In this document: positions 55,775 through 61,970 of the stretch, piece by piece
Position numbering within the stretch: the stretch's first letter is position 1
Layout: each line of letters starts with the position of its first letter
Source of the DNA: Tannerella sp.
GTDB lineage: Bacteria > Bacteroidota > Bacteroidia > Bacteroidales > Tannerellaceae
Direction: 5' to 3'
Assembly: GCA_031285685.1 (NCBI GenBank)
Contig: JAITVS010000042.1
Span: 1-61,970, forward strand
Length of the DNA stretch: 61,970 bases
Translations under genes and position numbers: made by a program
Notes under the pieces: model-generated
Databases searched by the model: none
Told to the model about the DNA's origin: nothing
Seen by the model: only the letters and a program-made list of their open reading frames with translations

Positions 55775-56452
55775 ATGGGAAACGTTTTTTTACCTTTTAT
55801 AAAACAACAAAAGGATAATCCTTCTATTGACTTAGATGGACTTGAAGGATATTGGAGATTTGAAGGAAATGCGACTGATTTTTCTGGAAAAGAACGTCAT
55901 GGTATAATCGGAGGAAATTATAATTATGTGACTGTTAAATTAGGTCAATCTTTAGAATTCACCGGAACATTAACTACTGGTTCTGTAAAGATATCAGACA
56001 GTCTGTTTCAGTCTCAAAGTATATTTTCAGCATTTTGTTGGATATATAAATCGCAATTTCTTTCTTATGAAAATATTGTTGGTAACAGAAGCGCAGGTCA
56101 AGTTTACTCGTGGATATTTTGTACAGGAAGTAGTTATAGTAGAAAGCTTGTAATGTATTCTAATACAGTGTATTCATCTGCATTTGTGATTCCATTGGAT
56201 CAATGGGTGTTTGTCGGATTCACGGTCAAAGGTCAGCTTTTGAATCTTTATGCAAATGGGGAAAATGTGGGTTCCTTCACATCATTTAACAAGAAAAGTG
56301 CTTCTGTTCCGGAATTATCAATAAGCGGTTTTGGCGGGAATGGGGCTGAAGGATTAAATGGTTCAATTGACGAGGTGACGTATTGGAGTAGAGAATTAAG
56401 TGCAAACGAAGTAAAGACGCTATACAATAATGGAAATGGATTAAGACTGTAA
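55775..56452 (+). CDS. LamG/concanavalin-like protein of the tail
   Basis: The 225-residue protein is a single jelly-roll (LamG-like) domain with EGYWRFEGNATDFSGKERHG near residue 22, FVGFTVKGQLLNLYANGENV and the closing GSIDEVTYWSRELSANEVKT. Such domains bind carbohydrates or proteins, so it may bind glycans on the target cell as part of the tail tip. There is no signal peptide, which fits a structural phage protein. It starts two bases after the collagen-like gene stop. Confidence 0.82.
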   Translation: MGNVFLPFIKQQKDNPSIDLDGLEGYWRFEGNATDFSGKERHGIIGGNYNYVTVKLGQSLEFTGTLTTGSVKISDSLFQSQSIFSAFCWIYKSQFLSYENIVGNRSAGQVYSWIFCTGSSYSRKLVMYSNTVYSSAFVIPLDQWVFVGFTVKGQLLNLYANGENVGSFTSFNKKSASVPELSISGFGGNGAEGLNGSIDEVTYWSRELSANEVKTLYNNGNGLRL

Positions 56453-56583
56453 TCAGGATTTGTATATTTTTTTTAAATTTTGCGCAATTCGATTTTGCAA
56501 TTAGGGATTGTATTGACTATTCAAGGAGTTTGGAGATGTACAAAGCAATTCCCTCGATTAAATGTACACTAATTATATAAATT

Positions 56584-59500
56584 ATGGAAATAAAAAGAGG
56601 AAATAAAGTAATAGCGGATGTCGTAGTAAGTAAATCTTCTTACACGCTTGAAGAAATCAGCGGCGTACATACGGCATATATTGAATTTGATATTTTAAAT
56701 CCGATAGAGTTGACAATAAACGACTATATTGAATATCGGAATAATACTTATTATATCAGATATAAGGAGAGCATTTCAAAAGAAGAAACGTCGTTGGGCT
56801 ACAATTATAAGATAACGCTTTATCACGAGCTCTACCGGATGCATGATACGATACTCTTTATGTACGATGAACCCGATTTTAACAAGAATCACAATTATTT
56901 TCGTGGTACGGTTTCGGGCGTACTCGATTTGATTGTGAAGTCAATGAATCGTAATGGGGATGGATGGACAAAAGGAATAGTGATTGAATCTGAAACGACG
57001 ACTTTTGATTTAAAAGACAAGACCTGTGCGGAGGTTCTGCAGAATATCATCAATGATTTTAATACGGAATATTGGGTAGAAGGTAAGACGATCAATATCG
57101 GTAAACGTGAACACAATAGTAACGGTATTGTCTTATCCCAGAGAAACGGATTTAAAAACCTTACGCTTTCAGCTGTAGATGATACGCCCCCGATTACCCG
57201 TTTATATGTATATGGGTCAGACACTAATTTAACGAAGAACTATGGAAAATCAGACCCGGAGTCAATAGAAGAGAATGGTTCTGACTACTTACTTCTTCCT
57301 GACGGGAAGAAGTATATTGAAAAAAATGTAGATAAATACGGGGTTATCGAGCACATAAAACAGTTCGATGATATTTACCCGTATGGAGTGTTTAGAGTAA
57401 CGGAAAAGATTGACAATTTTACTTTATGTGCTTCCGGGATAGATTTTGATTTAAAAGATCAGTTTATTCAAGATGTCGAGGCTATTGTTACTTTTCAGGG
57501 TAATAGTCAATTAGCCGGTTATGACCTTGCTATTGCCGAGGGGAGTTGGGATAACGGCAGGAAAATGTTTAAATTGGTAAAAAATAAGGAAGAAAACGCA
57601 TTAGAGGTTCCGGGAAGTATCAACTTTAATCCTGGTGATGAATTCATCCTGACCGGAATAAAAATGCCGGATCCGTATATAAAAGCAGCAGAGCAGAGAC
57701 TCCTTGAGGCAGCACAAAAATGGCTTGACGAAAAATGTGAAAACAGGGTACAGCTTCAGGCGACCTGCGATGAGATCTATTTCTATGAAAACGACATATC
57801 GCTTTCCTGTGGACAAATGATTGGCGTCTATGATACAAAGCTGAACCTTGATCGTGAAATTCGCATAACGAACTGTAAACTTTACATTGAGAATGGTGAC
57901 GATAAACCCTACCGGTATGAAATAACAATTTCCGACTTTTTGCAAAGTAGCGGACTTAGTCAGGTCATTAATGATATTAAGCAGATCCCTAACCAGATTG
58001 ACCGGGAAAGCAGCAAAAATAAGCAGTACACCAAAAGACAATTCCGGGATGCTTTAGAATTAGGGAATGCTCTGCAGGGCGCCTTTAAAAATTTTTCTGA
58101 AGGAATTGATCCTGTTTACGTGCGTACCATGCAGCTTTTAGTTGGCGATAACAGCCATCAATACCGGTTTGTAAATAGTAAAACAGATCCGATAACCGAA
58201 GTTGATCATGAGTTTAACATTGATGATGAAACAAAAATATTCACAGCGCGATCAAAATATTTTCCGGACGGACACGGAATTATTCAGCATATGACATTAG
58301 GAATTGATACCCTTGCGCCGTCTCATTCCACTCAGGAATATAAGGATAATTTTTGGGATATCGCTGCTTATTCTCGGGTTGTACCTGATACTGATGCATA
58401 TTGGTTATATATGAGGTGCTCAAAGACGAACGGAACGGGCGAGTTTCTGCTGACCAAGACGCCCATCGAAATGGAAGGAACTGCCGGATATTATCATTTT
58501 GTAGTGGGATATTTGAATAGCGAATATGAAGGATCCCGGTCTTTTGTTACTCTTTACGGATATACGGAGATATTGCCGGGACAAATGCGCACCAATAAAA
58601 TAATGTCTACAGACGGAACCCAGTATTGGGATATGCTCTCAAAAAAGTTTAAGATAGGTGATGCAAATAGCCATGTTTCCTGGAATGTTGACAAACAAAA
58701 TCAGTTAGTCATAAAAGGTACAATTCTTCAAAGTGGGACGACGATTCAAAGTCCGGATGGTGATACAATAGACTATATAGGTATTGATCGCGGGAATTGG
58801 CTTCAGGGTACAACTTATTATCCTGGCGACATGGTGAAATATAACGGAAATGTTTACAAGTGCGTGAAACAAAACTCTATAGTACGGCCGGATACGAGTG
58901 ATGCATATTGGAAACTTATGATCTCAAAAGGGGCTGATGGAGCGAACGGCTCTAACGGAAAGGATGGGACAAACGGAGCAAACGGTACAAACGGAGTGGA
59001 CGGACAAGGGTATTTATACGCATATTATGCAGATAATTCGCCGACATACGCCGGAAGACCTTCTACCCCCGGCGTTATCCCGTCTGACTGGATGGCCTCT
59101 CCTAACTTTAACGGAAAGAAGTATATCTATGTATCTCAATGTATCAAGACTGCCGGAGTGTGGGAGGCATGGACGACTGCTACTGCTTACGCTGTTTATC
59201 CCGAGAAGGGAGACGTCGGGCCAGTGTATACGTTTCTGGGATCTTGGGCTGACATTCCTTTGCCTCATGTTTTTTACAATAACTCGATCCGGAGGGATGG
59301 GGTTATGTTTTATTTAGACGATAAAACAAATAAGTACTGGATTTATAAGGGAACGGATGGTGCTTCCATAACCAAAGATATCGGATTTCGTCCTTACACA
59401 GATTGGGAGCCATTCGGAGCGGAATTTAAATCTGTCGCCACAGACCTTCTTTATACGCCAAACGGAAATGTCGGAGGATGGCTTTTCCAAAATGAGAAGA

Positions 59501-59964
59501 TGGTCAGTCAATCAGGTAAATCTTGGATGAACGGGAGAACGGGAGAGTTTAACCTTGGTGATGGAAACTTTACGGTTGACGAAAGCGGAAATATAGTGAT
59601 TAAGGGAAGGTATGAGACATCAAACGGCGATAGACGTATTACTATTAATCCTGCAGGTTCTTTGAAAATGTATGATGGCAACTTTGTTGTATTGGAAATA
59701 AATTACGAAAATGATCCTGGAACAAATACTACAAGGGTTCCATTTATTACTTCGAGATTTTTTAATAAAAATACTGGACATATTGTAGTACAAAGTGATA
59801 TAGTACCAGGTGCAATAAGGCTTCTTGATGCAAACGGAAATGGTACTCTTTTAAGTTCAAGCTTATTAAGGATAAATCTAGACAGCTTTCCTAATGCGGC
59901 AAGCCAGGTCTCTGCGGGTTGTCTTTACCGAGATGGAAATACAATAAAAGTGAAACTATCTTGA
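56584..59964 (+). CDS. Large tail tip/fibre (Tal-like) protein
   Basis: The 1126-residue protein begins with a tail-hub-like domain (about 1-450; KRGNKVIADVVVSKSSYTLE), as in gp18/Tal-type prophage tail proteins. It then has beta-rich parts, a carbohydrate-binding module-like segment (YYPGDMVKYNGNVYKCVKQN near 742-761), a short collagen-like stretch (780-808; GADGANGSNGKDGTNGANG) and a variable C-terminal region. It would form the tip and contact the target cell. No peptidase active site is obvious. It ends the tail module, five bases before a convergent lipoprotein gene. Confidence 0.82.
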   Translation: MEIKRGNKVIADVVVSKSSYTLEEISGVHTAYIEFDILNPIELTINDYIEYRNNTYYIRYKESISKEETSLGYNYKITLYHELYRMHDTILFMYDEPDFNKNHNYFRGTVSGVLDLIVKSMNRNGDGWTKGIVIESETTTFDLKDKTCAEVLQNIINDFNTEYWVEGKTINIGKREHNSNGIVLSQRNGFKNLTLSAVDDTPPITRLYVYGSDTNLTKNYGKSDPESIEENGSDYLLLPDGKKYIEKNVDKYGVIEHIKQFDDIYPYGVFRVTEKIDNFTLCASGIDFDLKDQFIQDVEAIVTFQGNSQLAGYDLAIAEGSWDNGRKMFKLVKNKEENALEVPGSINFNPGDEFILTGIKMPDPYIKAAEQRLLEAAQKWLDEKCENRVQLQATCDEIYFYENDISLSCGQMIGVYDTKLNLDREIRITNCKLYIENGDDKPYRYEITISDFLQSSGLSQVINDIKQIPNQIDRESSKNKQYTKRQFRDALELGNALQGAFKNFSEGIDPVYVRTMQLLVGDNSHQYRFVNSKTDPITEVDHEFNIDDETKIFTARSKYFPDGHGIIQHMTLGIDTLAPSHSTQEYKDNFWDIAAYSRVVPDTDAYWLYMRCSKTNGTGEFLLTKTPIEMEGTAGYYHFVVGYLNSEYEGSRSFVTLYGYTEILPGQMRTNKIMSTDGTQYWDMLSKKFKIGDANSHVSWNVDKQNQLVIKGTILQSGTTIQSPDGDTIDYIGIDRGNWLQGTTYYPGDMVKYNGNVYKCVKQNSIVRPDTSDAYWKLMISKGADGANGSNGKDGTNGANGTNGVDGQGYLYAYYADNSPTYAGRPSTPGVIPSDWMASPNFNGKKYIYVSQCIKTAGVWEAWTTATAYAVYPEKGDVGPVYTFLGSWADIPLPHVFYNNSIRRDGVMFYLDDKTNKYWIYKGTDGASITKDIGFRPYTDWEPFGAEFKSVATDLLYTPNGNVGGWLFQNEKMVSQSGKSWMNGRTGEFNLGDGNFTVDESGNIVIKGRYETSNGDRRITINPAGSLKMYDGNFVVLEINYENDPGTNTTRVPFITSRFFNKNTGHIVVQSDIVPGAIRLLDANGNGTLLSSSLLRINLDSFPNAASQVSAGCLYRDGNTIKVKLS

Positions 59965-59968
59965 TACG

Positions 59969-60367
59969 CTATTTTTGCTGATAAGTCAGGCTTCCAAACA
60001 TCTGATTATTGTCAGTAGTCATTAATGACATTTTGTTTTTAGATATAACGCATTCAATTCCAGGGGCTAATGTTGGAGTCCCTGGAATTACTATAATTGT
60101 TGAAGTTAAATATATTTTCGGATATTCATACTTATATGTGTATTTGCTTTGCTGGGGCGGTTGTACTATATCATTTAAATCAGAAATATAGTAACATGTA
60201 TCAGCCGAGAAAAAATTCAATTCCATTTGTTTATTCTCGGCTGATTTTCCCCTCCATACAGTCCCGGTTATACCCTCAATTTCAAAATCTCGGGTTAGTT
60301 CTTTGTTATCATCCGAACATGAGATGAATAATGGAAAAATCAGTAATAATAAAAATATTTTTTTCAT
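59969..60367 (-). CDS. Small lipoprotein
   Basis: A 132-residue protein with a lipoprotein signal (LLIFPLFISCSDDNKE). The rest is beta-rich (TGTVWRGKSAENKQMELNFF; NQMFGSLTYQQK), consistent with a lipocalin-like fold, without a firm family. It follows the DUF4468 gene by 35 bases on the same strand, so they may be cotranscribed. Confidence 0.7.
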   Translation of the reverse strand: MKKIFLLLLIFPLFISCSDDNKELTRDFEIEGITGTVWRGKSAENKQMELNFFSADTCYYISDLNDIVQPPQQSKYTYKYEYPKIYLTSTIIVIPGTPTLAPGIECVISKNKMSLMTTDNNQMFGSLTYQQK

Positions 60368-60402
60368 AATTTAATTAATTATTGGAGGTAGTAGAGTGTG
60401 TA

Positions 60403-61089
60403 TTAAAATGAATTATCTTTTATCATTGCTCTTTTTAGTGAATTTGAAAGAGTTAAAAGAGCCTCATTTTCTTTTTCTAAAAATATTTCATCATCTTCAA
60501 TTGCAATTTTTTTCCAACGAATTGACTCTGTCGTTTTTTCTCTTTCATTGTTTAACACTGATAGCTCTTTTTTCTTAAGATTGGATTGATTAATTGAGTT
60601 CAAAGAGTCTAACTTATTTATTAAGGAGTTCAACTCTTTGGACATTTTGTCTATTCTACTTGAATGTTCCGATCTATCTTTATCTACAAAATTTGTTCTT
60701 CCAAGAAGGGTTCTTTCTTGTTCAATAGAAAAATCAGAAATGGTGTACCTATATTTTAAGTCTTTGCATTCAATTGTAATAGTGTAGTTTAAATTTATTT
60801 TAATTGTTACCATAGGATCTCTACCTATATAATCTATTGGACTACCTCCTTTTATAATCAATTTTCCATCATCTTTATCTTCAAACTGAATTACACTTTT
60901 GTAGTCGCCAAAGGTTTTGGCAATCCATTCTTGGGAATTTGAAAATAGGTCGTCTTTAAGAAGTTTATTTTCAATAACTTCAGAGATGTATTCGTCTCCA
61001 TTTTCATTAATTTGAATTATGGGATCTTGTGAATATACAGACAAGTGTAATAATGAAATAAATGATAACAATAATAATATTCGTTTCAT
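60403..61089 (-). CDS. Secreted DUF4468 protein
   Basis: The 228-residue protein has a signal peptide (to about residue 20, VYSQ), then a DUF4468 domain (TBP-like fold, about 30-130; SNSQEWIAKTFGDYKSVIQF) and a C-terminal coiled coil (SSRIDKMSKELNSLINKLDS). DUF4468 proteins are common in Bacteroidales envelopes; no function is known. A TATATTTG box lies upstream on the minus strand (61119-61112). Confidence 0.8.
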   Translation of the reverse strand: MKRILLLLSFISLLHLSVYSQDPIIQINENGDEYISEVIENKLLKDDLFSNSQEWIAKTFGDYKSVIQFEDKDDGKLIIKGGSPIDYIGRDPMVTIKINLNYTITIECKDLKYRYTISDFSIEQERTLLGRTNFVDKDRSEHSSRIDKMSKELNSLINKLDSLNSINQSNLKKKELSVLNNEREKTTESIRWKKIAIEDDEIFLEKENEALLTLSNSLKRAMIKDNSF

Positions 61090-61371
61090 AGTTGTTTATT
61101 TGTTCGTTGGTGCAAATATAATAAAAATTGGATAAAATAAAAAGTTCTTATCGTGTTCGATAATATATTTTGACATGTACTGTATGATTTAGTTTCTTCC
61201 AAGCCAATGGGATGGCTCCGAATTTTTATTGTTTAATTTGGTACTGCAATATATGTCAAAATTGAGAAACTGTTTAAAAATAGAATAGATCTAAGATAAA
61301 AATATTGACTATCAGTTTGTTAATTTATGTACTATTCGTATCTTTATGGTTACCAAGCTATAAAGATAATA

Positions 61372-61788
61372 ATGAAAAAAACTTATTCAACTAACTTGAC
61401 CGATAGTCAATGGAGTACAATATTAGTTGTTTTAAATGACAAACGCGAGCGGAAGCACAGTTTAAGAGAAATTTTTAATTCGATCTTCTACATGCTTAAA
61501 ACAGGTTGTCAGTGGCGTATGCTTCCCAAAGATTTTCCAAAGTGGGAGTTGGTTTATTACTACTTCAACAAATGGAAACGGGATGGAACGATTGACGAGA
61601 TACATGAACGTCTTCGCGATTTAACCCGGAAAAGGGCTGGTAGGGAACATTCTCCAAGCTTGGGATTGATTGATTCCCAATCCGTTAAAACGACCGGCAG
61701 CGGTGGGTTATGCAGAGGGATTGATGGTGGTAAAAAGACAAAAGGAAGAAAGAGACATATTGTTGTTGATACGACGGGACTATTGTAA
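61372..61788 (+). pseudogene. Truncated IS5-family transposase
   Basis: The N-terminal part of an IS5-type transposase (DUF4096 domain, MLKTGCQWRMLPKDFPKWEL; first catalytic Asp in GLIDSQSVKTTGSG) ends with HIVVDTTGLL at a stop. About 138 residues remain of a usual roughly 250 or more, and the second Asp and final Glu of the DDE triad are missing, so the enzyme is inactive. A left inverted-repeat-like sequence GAGAAACTGTTTAAA begins near 61264; a right end was not found. Confidence 0.75.
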
Positions 61789-61893
61789 TCATCCGATAAA
61801 GTACAGGAGGAAGTAGAGAACCAGTTCCAGTGATAACTTCAACTGTATTAACCCTGGGAGATTTCAATCCTTTATTGTTTTAGTTGGATATCT

Positions 61894-61934
61894 GTTAGAC
61901 TACTTTTGGAGTCGTGTTAGACTTGTGTTGGAGT
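61894..61934. repeat. Imperfect tandem direct repeat, 22-base period
   Basis: GTTAGACTACTTTTGGAGT (61894-61912) is followed by GTTAGACTTGTGTTGGAGT (61916-61934), matching at 16 of 19 positions. A further TTCTTTGGATT follows. The function is unknown; it lies beyond the truncated transposase, near the window edge. Confidence 0.6.
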
Positions 61935-61970
61935 TTCTTTGGATTTTCTTATCTTCCAGAGGTTAGGAAG

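Noticed and set aside
56536..56580. 14-codon frame with a ribosome binding site before the large tip gene
   Set aside because: It is too short and has no support beyond AAGGAG upstream; it is more likely leader sequence.
46173..59964. Contractile tail or T6SS-like injection system
   Set aside because: No sheath, baseplate, LysM/spike or ATPase genes are present; the tube, chaperone and tape measure order is siphophage-like.

Overview
The window is chromosomal DNA from a member of the order Bacteroidales (Bacteroidota). Promoters have the Bacteroidetes form (TTG, 18-20 bases, TAnnTTTG). The gene set includes an RprXY two-component pair, several TonB-dependent receptors with carboxypeptidase-like N-termini, AsmA, a 1231-residue PurL, DUF6249, DUF5106 and DUF4468. 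A gut or oral Tannerellaceae or Dysgonomonadaceae genome (for example Parabacteroides) would fit, but genus is inference. No rRNA, tRNA or CRISPR array was seen.

Positions 1-9000 are rich in carbohydrate functions: a truncated XylR-type regulator, two secreted Gfo/Idh/MocA proteins (one closely resembling GH109 alpha-N-acetylgalactosaminidases), a secreted GH31 glycosidase, plus a pirin, DUF3109 and the glycolytic mutase GpmI. Positions 9000-34500 are mostly housekeeping: a YgjP-like peptidase, RprY/RprX, PurL and PurT (divergent), a LysE exporter, a DUF5106 lipoprotein, an ECF sigma factor with a coupled membrane protein and a divergent DUF6249 gene, MutY, GNAT, MFS, a TonB receptor with a partner lipoprotein, fRMsr, a DUF2148 protein and AsmA.

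Positions 34600-44000 form a metal or heme acquisition locus. A TonB receptor and a small His-rich exported protein run left. A porin-like protein, an imelysin lipoprotein, a di-heme c-type cytochrome lipoprotein and a fused CcsBA cytochrome c synthase run right as an operon. A BspA-type leucine-rich-repeat protein follows.

Positions about 46170-59964 hold the most unusual content: a phage-derived cluster with an S24 repressor, a divergent palindromic operator/promoter, several small genes and a complete-looking non-contractile tail module (terminator, tube, tail-assembly chaperone with a predicted -1 frameshift, tape measure, distal tail protein, collagen-like fibre, LamG protein, 1126-residue tip/fibre protein). 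No integrase, terminase, portal, protease, capsid or replication gene is visible, so it looks like a headless tail element (tailocin-like, F-type) rather than an intact prophage. A decayed connector-like gene carrying two in-frame TGA codons sits where the head-to-tail joint would be.

The right end holds two exported host-type proteins, a truncated IS5-family transposase and a short direct repeat.
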